From Sporolactobacillus inulinus (GTDB lineage: Bacteria > Bacillota > Bacilli > Bacillales > Sporolactobacillaceae), in contig NZ_BJMS01000007.1 of the NCBI RefSeq assembly GCF_006539285.1, forward strand, positions 1 through 36,399: DNA of 36,399 bases, given 5' to 3'. This document shows positions 16,317-24,927 of this stretch, piece by piece. Within the stretch, counting starts at the first letter, position 1; the number at the start of each line of letters is the position of its first letter. The position numbers and the translations under genes are program-made. The notes under the pieces were generated by a model. It was not told where the DNA came from. It was given only the letters and a program-made list of their open reading frames with translations, and ran no database searches.

Positions 16317-17885
16317 ATGACATTCACGATTGTTGTGATCATCTCCATTGCGCTACTGATCTCTGTCGTTTGTCTGTTTGTTGGCTATTACATCCGAAAG
16401 AACATTGCCGAGGCGAAAATAACGTCTGCTGAGACTGCAGCACACCAGATCGTTGAGGATGCTCATCGAGATGCAGAATCCTTAAAAAAGGAAGCACTCC
16501 TGGAAGCGAAGGACGAAATTCATACGCTCCGAAATCAAACCGAAAACGAAGCGCGTGATCGGCGTAATGAGCTCCAGAGGTTGGAAAACCGTCTCGTGCA
16601 GAAAGAAGATCTGCTCGATCGAAAAAGTGAATCTCTCGATAATAAAGAAAGATCATTGGAAAAAAGGGAGGAAACGCTTAGCAAGAAACGTCGACAAATT
16701 GAAGAGATGGAAAGCAAAGTGGAGGAAGCACTGCATAAACAGCAGTCTGAATTGGAACGGATCTCCGGTTTGACCAATGATGAGGCAAAAGAGCTTATCT
16801 TGAATCAAGTCAAACAGGAAACTGCTCATGAGGCTGCACAACTCGCCAAAGACATCGAATCGAAAGCGAAGGAAGATGCAGAAAAAAAGGCGAAAAGCAT
16901 CCTTTCTCTGGCTATTCAGCGCTGTGCTGCTGATCATGTAACCGAAACAACGGTTTCGGTTGTGAATCTCCCGAATGATGAGATGAAGGGCCGAATTATC
17001 GGGCGAGAAGGGCGCAACATTCGCACACTGGAAACATTAACGGGTATTGATTTAATTATCGATGATACACCGGAAGCAGTTATCCTATCAGGATTCGACC
17101 CGATTCGCCGTGAGGTTGCGCGTATTGCCTTGGAAAAGCTTGTTCAAGACGGACGTATTCATCCAGCTCGTATTGAGGAAATGGTCGAGAAGGCACGTCA
17201 TGAGGTTGATGAGAAGATTCGCGATTATGGTGAACAAACCACTTTCGAAGTCGGCGTTCATAGCCTGCATCCGGATCTGATCAAGATTCTCGGACGACTA
17301 CATTACCGCACCAGCTATGGTCAGAATGTGCTGAAGCACTCAATGGAAGTTGCTTTCCTCTCAGGAATGATGGCAGCTGAGCTGGGTGAAGATGAGAATC
17401 TGGCAAGACGGGCCGGTTTGTTGCATGACATTGGCAAAGCAATTGATCATGAGGTCGAAGGCAGTCACGTCGAAATCGGTGTTGAATTGGCACAAAAATA
17501 CAAGGAACATCCGGTTGTCATTAACAGCATTGCTTCACACCATGGAGATACTGAGGCGACATCGATCATTTCGGTACTCGTAGCGGCTGCTGACGCGCTG
17601 TCTGCGGCACGCCCCGGGGCACGCCGAGAAACGCTTGAAGCCTACATTCACCGCCTTGAAAAATTAGAAGAGATTTCTGAATCATTTGAGGGCGTTGAAA
17701 AATCGTATGCGATTCAGGCTGGACGCGAAATACGAATTATTGTTCAACCGGATCTTGTCGATGATGCGAAATCGTTCCAATTGGCTCGTGATATTACGAA
17801 GAAAATTGAAAATGAACTCGATTATCCTGGCAATATCAAAGTAACAGTCATTCGTGAGACTCGCGCTGTAGAATATGCAAAATGA
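16317..17885 (+). CDS. rny: Ribonuclease Y
   Basis: A membrane-anchored endonuclease that initiates bulk mRNA decay. It has one N-terminal membrane segment (about residues 3-25), a long charged coiled coil (about 30-205), a KH RNA-binding domain ([25 protein letters not shown]) and an HD domain with catalytic HD in [12 protein letters not shown]. Length about 522, as in Bacillus. The open frame extends back to ATG 16203 but the AAGGAGGT at 16303-16310 points to ATG 16317 (7 bases) or the adjoining ATG 16314. Together with rnjB and ricA in this window it represents much of the Firmicute mRNA decay machinery. A terminator separates it from ymdB. Confidence 0.96.
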   Translation: MTFTIVVIISIALLISVVCLFVGYYIRKNIAEAKITSAETAAHQIVEDAHRDAESLKKEALLEAKDEIHTLRNQTENEARDRRNELQRLENRLVQKEDLLDRKSESLDNKERSLEKREETLSKKRRQIEEMESKVEEALHKQQSELERISGLTNDEAKELILNQVKQETAHEAAQLAKDIESKAKEDAEKKAKSILSLAIQRCAADHVTETTVSVVNLPNDEMKGRIIGREGRNIRTLETLTGIDLIIDDTPEAVILSGFDPIRREVARIALEKLVQDGRIHPARIEEMVEKARHEVDEKIRDYGEQTTFEVGVHSLHPDLIKILGRLHYRTSYGQNVLKHSMEVAFLSGMMAAELGEDENLARRAGLLHDIGKAIDHEVEGSHVEIGVELAQKYKEHPVVINSIASHHGDTEATSIISVLVAAADALSAARPGARRETLEAYIHRLEKLEEISESFEGVEKSYAIQAGREIRIIVQPDLVDDAKSFQLARDITKKIENELDYPGNIKVTVIRETRAVEYAK

Positions 17886-17887
17886 AA

Positions 17888-17912
17888 GAGGCGGCTGATT
17901 GCCGCCTTTTTT
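17888..17912 (+). terminator. Terminator after rny
   Basis: GGCGGC (17890-17895) pairs with GCCGCC (17901-17906) over a 5-base loop, followed by six T. It may be leaky, since no clear promoter is visible for ymdB in the 40 bases that follow. Confidence 0.8.
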
Positions 17913-17955
17913 AATAAAAAAGATAAGGCTTTACTAGAAGAAAAGAGCGTGAATG

Positions 17956-18753
17956 ATGAAATTATTATTTGTTGGCGATGTGTATGGACGAACCGGTAGG
18001 CAAATGATTGAGGACTACCTACCGAAATTGAAGAATAAGTTTCAACCGACCGTAACCATTGTAAATGCAGAAAATGCAGCACATGGCAAAGGCCTAACGA
18101 AAAAAATCTATCATAAGCTGCTTGAGTCTGGGGCAGATATGCTGACGATGGGAAACCATACTTGGGATAACCGCGAAATTTTAGAATTTGTCGATGAGGC
18201 AAAACAACTGGTCCGACCGGCTAATTTTCCAGAAGGTACTCCAGGAACAGGAATTCGCTACATTCATCTGCCGCACAATCGTCAGGTAGCCGTCATTAAT
18301 CTTCAAGGACGCGTTTTTCTTCCAGCGCTCGATGATCCGTTCCGTAGCGCAGACGAACTGATTAACGAAGCACGTAAGAAAACCCCGATCATCTTTGTTG
18401 ATTTGCACGCGGAAACGACCAGTGAGAAACTCGCGCTCGGTTGGTATTTAGATGGCAGGGTTTCGGCAGTTGTAGGAACACATACCCATGTCCAGACAGC
18501 CGATGAACGCATATTTCCACAGGGAACAGCCTATCTTACCGACGTTGGGATGACCGGTCCGTATAATGGAATTATTGGCGTGCAGCGTGCAGCAGTAACT
18601 AAGCGCTTTGTTACGGCAATGCCGGTCCGCTTTGAGAGCGAAGAGGGTCCGGGTCAACTTGGCGCGGTGCTCATTCAGATTGATGATAAAACAGGAAAAT
18701 CAACCGAGATTAACCGCATATTAATTAATGATGATCATTTATTTTTTGACTAA
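17956..18753 (+). CDS. ymdB: YmdB-family metallophosphoesterase (2',3'-cyclic-nucleotide phosphodiesterase)
   Basis: A calcineurin-like phosphodiesterase that in B. subtilis acts on cyclic nucleotides and influences biofilm formation, late adaptive responses and nanotubes. The metal ligands are all visible: D8 in VGDVYGR, E39-N40 in NAENAAHGKG, the NH pair in TMGNHTWDN, and the C-terminal histidines in VGTHTHVQTAD. With the start at ATG 17956 the D8/E39 numbering matches the Bacillus protein; ATG 17953 is the alternative. The upstream region AAGAAAAGAG is a poor ribosome site. Length 265, complete. It follows rny as in Bacillus and may be transcribed by read-through. Confidence 0.92.
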   Translation: MKLLFVGDVYGRTGRQMIEDYLPKLKNKFQPTVTIVNAENAAHGKGLTKKIYHKLLESGADMLTMGNHTWDNREILEFVDEAKQLVRPANFPEGTPGTGIRYIHLPHNRQVAVINLQGRVFLPALDDPFRSADELINEARKKTPIIFVDLHAETTSEKLALGWYLDGRVSAVVGTHTHVQTADERIFPQGTAYLTDVGMTGPYNGIIGVQRAAVTKRFVTAMPVRFESEEGPGQLGAVLIQIDDKTGKSTEINRILINDDHLFFD

Positions 18754-18836
18754 ATACCTGAACGAAGGAAACATCAAAGGTTAACGGAATACCAATCAAG
18801 AAAACACCTTACTCCGGTTCAGTGAGACACCAGATG

Positions 18837-18865
18837 AAAAAGCATGCAACGCTGCATGCTTTTTT
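18837..18865. terminator. Bidirectional terminator between ymdB and spoVS
   Basis: AAAAAGCATGCA (18837-18848) and TGCATGCTTTTTT (18853-18865) form a long stem with an ACGC loop. A and T runs on both sides let it work for both convergent genes. Confidence 0.85.
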
Positions 18866-18925
18866 CTATGGGCATAAAAAGATTGTGTGCGGTCTTAATG
18901 AAAAATAAGTAATGAGCTGAGCGGT

Positions 18926-19186
18926 CTATCTAGACTCAATAATTAGCTTAATCGCCGTCCGTTCCTCACCATCGATCAGAATATCCGTAAATGCAGGAAT
19001 GCAGATTAAATCGAGCCCGCTAGGAGCAACAAACCCCCTGGCAATGGCAACTGCCTTTACCGCTTGATTCAATGCTCCTGCGCCAATCGCCTGTATTTCT
19101 GCTGATTTTTGTTCCCTCATTGCATGTGCAAGGGCACCAGCAACAGAGTTAGGTACAGATCTTGCTGAAACTTTTAACACGTCCAT
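18926..19186 (-). CDS. spoVS: Stage V sporulation protein S
   Basis: A small Alba-like nucleic-acid-associated protein needed for sporulation beyond stage V. The 86-residue sequence is complete and near-identical in pattern to the Bacillus protein: LKVSARSVPNSVAGALA, the invariant IQAIGAGALNQAVKAVAIARG, and DLICIPAFTDI. In B. subtilis it follows ymdB on the same strand; here it lies next to ymdB but in the opposite direction, facing a shared bidirectional terminator. The start ATG at 19186 fits the family start MDVLKVSA; the AAGGAG upstream is 13 bases away, farther than usual. No clear sigma-H promoter was recognised upstream. Confidence 0.97.
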   Translation of the reverse strand: MDVLKVSARSVPNSVAGALAHAMREQKSAEIQAIGAGALNQAVKAVAIARGFVAPSGLDLICIPAFTDILIDGEERTAIKLIIESR

Positions 19187-19212
19187 TTCCGAATGTCATC
19201 TCCTTATGAGGA

Positions 19213-19353
19213 TTGCCCATAAATTACTATATTCTTGAAGAAGATGACTATGCCAGTTTTAAAACGTTGTTGCTGCTGCTTACCGTGCTTCCGGCCATGA
19301 TCCTTTTTTACTGTCTCGGTGAAGAAGGCGGCCGTAGCTTTGCATTAGCATAA
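19213..19353 (+). CDS. Possible small membrane protein or gene fragment
   Basis: A 46-codon frame from TTG 19213 to TAA 19353. It starts polar and acidic (MPINYYILEEDDYASFK) and continues with one hydrophobic stretch (TLLLLLTVLPAMILFYCLG) and a short polar end. The GAGGA lies directly against the TTG, too close for normal initiation, so it may be the tail of a decayed membrane protein. It lies upstream of divergent spoVS. I do not recognise it. Confidence 0.25.
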   Translation: MPINYYILEEDDYASFKTLLLLLTVLPAMILFYCLGEEGGRSFALA

Positions 19354-19395
19354 CTTTAACAAAAATCATCCGTTTGAGCACACTAAATCGGCTTA

Positions 19396-19428
19396 ATATG
19401 TAAAACGCTTACATATATGTGTTATAAT
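19396..19428 (+). promoter_or_regulatory. Palindromic promoter of the CBS-domain gene
   Basis: A TATAAT at 19423-19428 is preceded by an inverted repeat ATATGTAA-AACGC-TTACATAT (19396-19416) that covers the -35 zone, overlapped by a second perfect 10-base palindrome ACATATATGT (19411-19420). No good -35 hexamer is present, so the palindrome is a likely binding site for a dimeric regulator. Confidence 0.5.
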
Positions 19429-19473
19429 TAAAGAAAGAGATTAGTGGGTTTTTATTATAAGGGGGCGGCAGCC

Positions 19474-19935
19474 ATGCTTGTGGAACAATTAATGCTGAAA
19501 CATGTCGTAACCATTGCTGAAACAGATTCGGTGAAAGCATTCATTAAGCTTATGATCGACCACAAGATAGGCGGTGCGCCTGTCGTTAATGATGACCATC
19601 AGTTGGTCGGTTACATTAGTGATGGTGATGTTCTGAGAAAGATTGTGCCGAAACAGAAAACGATCTATGATCTTTATTCTTTAATAGAAGCCATTCATGT
19701 CGAAATGTCACAAGATAAATTAAAAGACTTGCTTGATCTGCCGGTGAACGTCGTTATGAAAAAAAGGAACGTGCAAACGGTTAGAGGAGAGCAAGACATT
19801 GACGCTGTATTACGCATCCTTTCCCGCCACCACATCAAGCAGATCCCGGTTGTTGACGATGAACGACATGTCATTGGCTTGGTAAGCCGGAGCCAGATGA
19901 TCCGTCATATTGGCGGTCAACTGATTCACCAATGA
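19474..19935 (+). CDS. Paired CBS-domain protein
   Basis: A 153-residue protein made almost entirely of two CBS domains: the first starts at MLKHVVTIAETDSVKAFIKLM and includes GGAPVVNDDHQLVGYISDGDVLRKI, the second starts at VMKKRNVQTVRGEQDID and includes IKQIPVVDDERHVIGLVSRSQMIRHI. Such pairs usually bind adenine nucleotides and act as energy or ligand sensors; no catalytic domain is attached, so the partner is unknown. An in-frame TTG/ATG frame extends upstream, but ATG 19474 with AAGGGGG at 19459-19465 (8 bases) is the clear start. Its promoter region carries a notable palindrome, and a bidirectional terminator follows. Confidence 0.85.
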   Translation: MLVEQLMLKHVVTIAETDSVKAFIKLMIDHKIGGAPVVNDDHQLVGYISDGDVLRKIVPKQKTIYDLYSLIEAIHVEMSQDKLKDLLDLPVNVVMKKRNVQTVRGEQDIDAVLRILSRHHIKQIPVVDDERHVIGLVSRSQMIRHIGGQLIHQ

Positions 19936-19967
19936 AAAAGCAGCATGCGAGCGCGATGCTGCTTTTT
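19935..19967. terminator. Bidirectional terminator between the CBS gene and the first MFS gene
   Basis: AAAAAGCAGCAT (19935-19946) and ATGCTGCTTTTT (19956-19967) form a 12-bp stem with a 9-base loop. It overlaps the end of the CBS gene and serves the convergent MFS gene as well. Confidence 0.85.
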
Positions 19968-19987
19968 CGATTAAATTTTGGAATACA

Positions 19988-21250
19988 TCATTTCTCATCA
20001 GTGGCGAGCGAATGGAACCCATAGTTCTCCGGTTGAACGTGATTAATTGACGGGATACGACGCAGAATGGGTACCATGAAGATGTAGAGGGCGAGAAATA
20101 AAAGACTGATGCTAGCCGATGCAAACACCATACGCGCACCAAGTAGTGCACTCAGTGCGCCGCCAATCAGTGAACCAATCGGCATGATACACGAGGAGAT
20201 ACTCGCTATAACCGATATGGATCGCGCCATCAGGTGTTGCGGAATTATATTTTGCATCATGGCAAAGCTGAGTACGTTTGTTAAGCCAATTGGTATCATG
20301 CTGGAAGAAAAAAGAATGATTTTTAATGAAAGAACCGGAACGAACAGTGAAGTCAGCCAGCACAGGAAGCCGAGCGTGTAGCCGGCAATCATCAGATGGC
20401 CAAAAGCAAAACGCTCAAAAAGTCCGGCAGACCCTGCACCAATCAGGCTGCCAATGGACATGCCGGCAAGCAAGAGGCCGTAAGTTTTTGCTCCTCCAAT
20501 CGTATCTGAATACGCCGGCAGTGAAGCCATCATCGCACCAAAAACAAAGTTTGTGATAGCACTTGCCAAAAGAATTTTTGCAAGAAACGAATGAAGAACG
20601 AGCTGAAAGCCTTCTCTAAGATCAGCAAAATAATGGTTTGCTTGTTCTTTAAGTGAAAGCTTCTTTTGATCTGAAGGAGCATGGTGCAGCTTTAATGCTG
20701 AAAAGAGTAGTGCCGCAATAAAAAAAGTCAAAATATCGGCCGAATATAAGGCGATTGCTCCGACGAGTGCAACCAGCGCGCCGCTGATTGCATTGAACGC
20801 AGCGTCCGTTCCTTGCTGAGCGACAGCCATCAGTGAATTTGCACGAACACGCAGCGTTTTGGACAAAATTTGCGGGATGAGTGCACTTTCTGCAGGAAAG
20901 GAAACTTGATTCAAGCAAGCCGCAAGCGGCATGACAATAAGAATGAGCGTTACCGAGAGCATATGCCAATAATGGGCAATTGGGATCAAGCTCAACAAAA
21001 TGGCTTGAAGCAGCTGCGTTACGATGAGCAGCTTTCTTATTGAGCAGCGGTCGATAATCGGACCTGCGATAAATTGAAACGCCTGCGGCAGCATCGTCAG
21101 AAATCCTGCAAGTCCTGAGTAGAAAGCGGAACCCCCCAGTTTGTAGACGAGCCACATGGCTGCGATGTAATACATACTGTCACCGATATTTGTGATTAAC
21201 CGACCGATAAAAAGGATAGAAAAATTTCGATTACGAAATAAACGATTCAT
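19988..21250 (-). CDS. MFS transporter, drug/macrolide efflux type (copy 1)
   Basis: A 420-residue, roughly 12-helix major facilitator protein. The opening NRNFSILFIGRLITNIGDSMYYIAAMWLVY is typical of the MefA/transmembrane-effector branch of efflux pumps, and the loop after helix 2 (GPIIDRCSIRKLLI) is the place of the MFS motif A. It is clearly paralogous to the next gene, with matching segments along the whole length (for example FLTM, TDAAF, GALVAL, PAYSD). The substrate cannot be told from sequence. ATG at 21250 has GGAGGA 11 bases away. It probably follows its paralogue in one transcript, though 172 bases separate them. Confidence 0.85.
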   Translation of the reverse strand: MNRLFRNRNFSILFIGRLITNIGDSMYYIAAMWLVYKLGGSAFYSGLAGFLTMLPQAFQFIAGPIIDRCSIRKLLIVTQLLQAILLSLIPIAHYWHMLSVTLILIVMPLAACLNQVSFPAESALIPQILSKTLRVRANSLMAVAQQGTDAAFNAISGALVALVGAIALYSADILTFFIAALLFSALKLHHAPSDQKKLSLKEQANHYFADLREGFQLVLHSFLAKILLASAITNFVFGAMMASLPAYSDTIGGAKTYGLLLAGMSIGSLIGAGSAGLFERFAFGHLMIAGYTLGFLCWLTSLFVPVLSLKIILFSSSMIPIGLTNVLSFAMMQNIIPQHLMARSISVIASISSCIMPIGSLIGGALSALLGARMVFASASISLLFLALYIFMVPILRRIPSINHVQPENYGFHSLATDEK

Positions 21251-21422
21251 TGACGGGCAATCCTCCGAAGTTCAATTTGATTTGTTGACTCTAATGTATC
21301 AGAGGGATCAGCGCAATAAATCAGACTACAGGCGGAAAAAGGGCGGTCATAAGACTGAATTGGATTGATGCGGCGATGAGATGATGGGTGAATCGATCCG
21401 CAAAGCTCAAAAGAAACGTTCA

Positions 21423-22700
21423 TTAGGCATGACTTTGTTCATGAATTGCTTCTGTTCGTGCGGTAAAGCCAAAATCTTCGGGCTTTACCGTTGCCGCAGC
21501 AGGCAAACGCCGCAGTGATGGCATGAGCGCAACGTAAGCGGCATAAAGGAAAAAACCAATGCTGGAGGCGGCAAAGATTATCGGTGATCCGAAAAGATCG
21601 CTCAGTGAGCCACCGACAAGTGATCCGAGCGGCATAATACAGGTGGCGAGACTCGCAACGAGTGACATCGCACGTGCGAGCAAGTGTTGCGGCACAACGT
21701 TTTGAATCAGTGTGAAATTGAGAACATTGTTGCACCCGGGGAAAACAAGGCTAACAGAGAACAGGATGAAAGAAAGCATTGGGTTTGGAACTAGTGCTGC
21801 TGCAAGCCAAAGAAGAAAACCAATGGAGTAACCAAAGACCAGCATTTTCCCAACCGGTTTGTTTTTAAAGCAACGGGCAACCAGCGCACCAATTAAGGTA
21901 CCCACCGCCATCCCAGCCATCATTAATCCATACATACCGGGGCCACCCAAGTGATCGGAATATGCCGGTAAAACAGCAACTAATGCACCTAATGCAAAGT
22001 TGGTCATTAATGAACCAACCATCATTTTACCGATAATGGAATGAATGACCGTACGAAATCCTTCACGCAAGTCAAGTAAATATTGCTTGCATTGATCGGC
22101 AACGGTTTGTTTCGTTGACGATTGGGGATGTTCGGGTAATTTGAGCATTGTAAATAGTACGACCGCAAAACCAAATGAAAGGATATCGGCATGATACATC
22201 GAAACGGCACCAAGTAATGCAACCAGTGCGCCGCCTATTGCTTGAAAAGCGGCATCCGTTCCTTGATAAGCAAGCGTCATTAAACCATTAGCCTGAATCC
22301 ATTGTTCTTTTTTCATGATTTGCGGAATCAGCGCACTTTCAGCAGGAAAAGAAAATTGATTGAGGAACGAGACCACCGGCATAATAATCAGAATCAGAGT
22401 AACTGAGAGATTTCCGATTAATGCAGCGGCAGGAATGATCGCAAGCAGGCAGGCTTGGGCCAGTTGTGTGCCGACTAATAACTTTTTAATCGAATAACGA
22501 TCAAGAATCGGTCCGATCAGGAATTGCAGCGTACGGGGGATCATGGTCAAAAAGCCGGCAAGACCGGAAAAGAATGATGATCCACTTAATTGGTACACGA
22601 GCCACATCGCTGCAATAAAATAAACACTATCGCCAATGTTTGTAATCAAGCGAGCAGAAAACAACAATCGAAAATTTCTATTTTGTGTTAATAGATTCAT
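21423..22700 (-). CDS. MFS transporter, drug/macrolide efflux type (copy 2)
   Basis: A 425-residue paralogue of the downstream MFS gene with about 12 predicted helices. Its opening NRNFRLLFSARLITNIGDSVYFIAAMWLVYQLSG aligns almost residue for residue with copy 1, as do FPAESALIPQI and ADILSF. The two genes look like a tandem duplication that has since diverged. Two ATGs stand side by side (22703, 22700); the second is better spaced from GGAGGG. It is divergent from miaB. The substrate is unknown; efflux is inferred from family. Confidence 0.85.
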   Translation of the reverse strand: MNLLTQNRNFRLLFSARLITNIGDSVYFIAAMWLVYQLSGSSFFSGLAGFLTMIPRTLQFLIGPILDRYSIKKLLVGTQLAQACLLAIIPAAALIGNLSVTLILIIMPVVSFLNQFSFPAESALIPQIMKKEQWIQANGLMTLAYQGTDAAFQAIGGALVALLGAVSMYHADILSFGFAVVLFTMLKLPEHPQSSTKQTVADQCKQYLLDLREGFRTVIHSIIGKMMVGSLMTNFALGALVAVLPAYSDHLGGPGMYGLMMAGMAVGTLIGALVARCFKNKPVGKMLVFGYSIGFLLWLAAALVPNPMLSFILFSVSLVFPGCNNVLNFTLIQNVVPQHLLARAMSLVASLATCIMPLGSLVGGSLSDLFGSPIIFAASSIGFFLYAAYVALMPSLRRLPAAATVKPEDFGFTARTEAIHEQSHA

Positions 22701-22877
22701 CATTCACCCTCCATAAGCGCGTTCAAAAAAGTATAGCCATTATCATATCATGCCGCCCGCTAAGAGGATTAAATTGTTACCTATGTTATACACTTCAAGG
22801 AAGAGAAAGCATTGCGAACACATTGGATGACCGGCGATTCGCTGGGAAATCGTTCTCTTTCTTTCATATCGGACTTG

Positions 22878-22890
22878 AGTTTGCTATAAT
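22878..22890 (+). promoter_or_regulatory. Extended -10 promoter of miaB-ricA
   Basis: TGCTATAAT at 22882-22890 is an extended -10 element with a full TATAAT, 33 bases before the miaB start. The -35 zone (TTTCAT near 22862) is weak, as is common with extended -10 promoters. Confidence 0.55.
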
Positions 22891-22923
22891 TTAGGAATGA
22901 GATTTTGAAGGAGAGGTTGCATC

Positions 22924-24408
22924 GTGTCTGAACAGACATCAAGCAAAGTTGATTTTTCGAAGTACTTTCAACCGCCGTCGCTAAAGGATGCACGCAGGCG
23001 TCGCAGACAAGCGGTTCAAATTATAAATGATTTCAGTATTCCTGAGGATATGGCGGCAATTGGTCGAGGAAAACAGTACTTGATTGAGACATACGGTTGC
23101 CAAATGAATGAACATGATACAGAAGTCATGGCCGGCATTTTAGAAAAGATGGGCTATCACGAAACGGATGACCCAAAGCTGGCAGATGTAATCCTGATCA
23201 ATACATGTGCCATTCGCGAGAACGCCGAAAATAAAGTATTTGGCCATATTGGCACTTTAAAAACATTAAAGCTTGAAAAGCCTGGATTGATCCTCGGCGT
23301 TTGCGGTTGCATGGCTCAGGAAGAGGTTGTGGTCAACAAGATTCTTGCCAAGCACCCACAGGTGGATCTGATTTTCGGTACGCATAATATCCATCGTCTG
23401 CCGCAGTTACTCAAGGAAGCGCTTTTCAGTAAAGAGATGGTTGTTGAAGTTTGGTCAAAAGAGGGCGATATTGTTGAAAATCTGCCCCAGTCGCGTCGCG
23501 GCCATTTTCAAGCATGGGTCAACATTATGTACGGTTGCGATAAGTTCTGCACCTATTGTATTGTTCCTTATACGCGTGGAAAAGAAAGGAGCAGACATCC
23601 TGAAGAAATCGTTCAGGAAGTGCGTGAATTAGCGCGTCAAGGCTATAAAGAAATTACGCTGCTCGGTCAGAATGTTAATGCGTATGGTAAAGATCTTCCG
23701 GATTTGGAAAACTACGGTCTGGGTAATTTAATGGATGAGATTCGTCAGATTGGAATTCCGCGCGTCCGCTTCACAACCAGTCACCCTAAGGATTTTGACG
23801 ACCATCTGATTGAAGTGCTTGCTAAGGGTGGTAATCTATGCGAACACATCCACCTACCGGTACAATCGGGCAGTTCGGATATACTTAAGATTATGGGTCG
23901 CGGCTATACACGCGAGCGTTATCTCGAGCTGTTCCATAAAATAAAAGATGCTGTTCCTAATGCCTCATTTACAACAGATATCATTGTTGGGTTCCCAAAT
24001 GAAACGGACGAACAGTTTGAGGAAACCCTGTCACTCGTTCGAGAATGTGAATTCGACGGTGGATTTACGTTTATCTATTCTCCACGGGCAGGAACTCCGG
24101 CCGCTCGGATGAAAGATAATATTCCAATGGATGTCAAAAAGGAGCGTCTGCAGCGCTTGAATAAACTTATGGATGAATTTTCGGCTAAAAGTAATGCAAA
24201 ATATCAGGATCAAACGGTTGAAGTGCTGGTTGAAGGTGAAAGTCGCAAAAATCCTGAAGTGCTTTCCGGTCATACACGAACCAATAAGGTGGTAAATTTC
24301 AGAGGACCGAAATCGCTCATTGGTGAATTGGTGAAGGTAAAAATCACCAATGCAAAAATGTGGTCATTGAATGGCGAATGGCAAGAAGAAACGCAAGGTG
24401 TCCGTTAA
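22924..24408 (+). CDS. miaB: tRNA-2-methylthio-N6-isopentenyladenosine synthase MiaB
   Basis: A radical-SAM methylthiotransferase that adds the 2-methylthio group to i6A37 of tRNAs reading U-starting codons. The N-terminal cluster ligands are C59 ([10 protein letters not shown]), C95 ([10 protein letters not shown]) and C129 (VCGCMAQ); the radical-SAM motif CxxxCxxC is C205-C209-C212 in [10 protein letters not shown]; a TRAM domain closes the protein ([14 protein letters not shown] onward). The 494 residues include the family's extended basic N-terminus (DARRRRRQ). The GTG start has AAGGAGAGG at 22908-22916. Its stop overlaps the ricA start, and cotE follows, as in Bacillus. Confidence 0.96.
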   Translation: MSEQTSSKVDFSKYFQPPSLKDARRRRRQAVQIINDFSIPEDMAAIGRGKQYLIETYGCQMNEHDTEVMAGILEKMGYHETDDPKLADVILINTCAIRENAENKVFGHIGTLKTLKLEKPGLILGVCGCMAQEEVVVNKILAKHPQVDLIFGTHNIHRLPQLLKEALFSKEMVVEVWSKEGDIVENLPQSRRGHFQAWVNIMYGCDKFCTYCIVPYTRGKERSRHPEEIVQEVRELARQGYKEITLLGQNVNAYGKDLPDLENYGLGNLMDEIRQIGIPRVRFTTSHPKDFDDHLIEVLAKGGNLCEHIHLPVQSGSSDILKIMGRGYTRERYLELFHKIKDAVPNASFTTDIIVGFPNETDEQFEETLSLVRECEFDGGFTFIYSPRAGTPAARMKDNIPMDVKKERLQRLNKLMDEFSAKSNAKYQDQTVEVLVEGESRKNPEVLSGHTRTNKVVNFRGPKSLIGELVKVKITNAKMWSLNGEWQEETQGVR

Positions 24409-24785
24409 TGGATCATTATTATTCGAAAGAAGAACTGGTTGCTAAAGCTGAACGACTTGCGCATCAACTGTCTGAATCGGATCAAGTTCGCTTTTACAAA
24501 CAAGCTGAAGAAAAAATCAGTACCAATAAGAAAGTTCAGCAGTTGGTTGAATCGATCAAACAGTATCAAAAAGAATCGGTAAATCTGCAACATTTTGGCA
24601 AAACAGAAGCCTATCATCAGAACGAGGCAATCATTGATCGATTGCAGGCGGAACTCGATGCAATTCCGGTCGTTCAGGAGTTCAGGCAGTCACAGGAAGA
24701 GGTTAATGACTTCCTGCAAACGCTGACTCATTTAATTTCTCGGCGCGTTGTCCCAAAAAGTGAAAACCCAAGTCCAGAAGATTAA
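24408..24785 (+). CDS. ricA: RicA (YmcA), regulator of RNase Y and sporulation/biofilm
   Basis: A small helical protein that with RicF (YlbF) and RicT (YaaT) modulates RNase Y and the phosphorelay, affecting sporulation, biofilm and competence. The sequence shows the YlbF/YmcA-family pattern: helical N-terminal half and the conserved IPVVQEFRQSQEEVNDFLQTLTHLIS. Start ATG 24408 shares its A with the miaB stop (TAATG) and has AAGGTG 7 bases upstream; an earlier in-frame ATG inside miaB is rejected. At 125 residues it is shorter than B. subtilis YmcA (about 143) and contains no cysteine at all, whereas the Bacillus protein carries a C-terminal cysteine thought to help bind an Fe-S cluster. A terminator follows. 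Confidence 0.9.
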   Translation: MDHYYSKEELVAKAERLAHQLSESDQVRFYKQAEEKISTNKKVQQLVESIKQYQKESVNLQHFGKTEAYHQNEAIIDRLQAELDAIPVVQEFRQSQEEVNDFLQTLTHLISRRVVPKSENPSPED

Positions 24786-24816
24786 TGTGAGCATGCTGTA
24801 CTTCCGGCCATTTTAT

Positions 24817-24843
24817 AAGCTTCTCAATAGAGGAGCTTTTTTT
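24817..24843 (+). terminator. Terminator after ricA
   Basis: AAGCTTCTC (24817-24825) pairs with GAGGAGCTT (24830-24838) with one wobble pair and an AATA loop, followed by a run of T. Confidence 0.8.
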
Positions 24844-24927
24844 CATTCCTGCGTCTTCTTTTTTGTATCACACGTGGCATTCGCCCTGCATAACATGAAG
24901 TGAAGAAGGCAAAGGAGGTTTCGACTT

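Noticed and set aside
19187-19300. Sigma-H promoter for spoVS on the minus strand
   Set aside because: A GAAT-containing string is present, but the first base of the -10 pattern and the AGGA-type -35 are missing.
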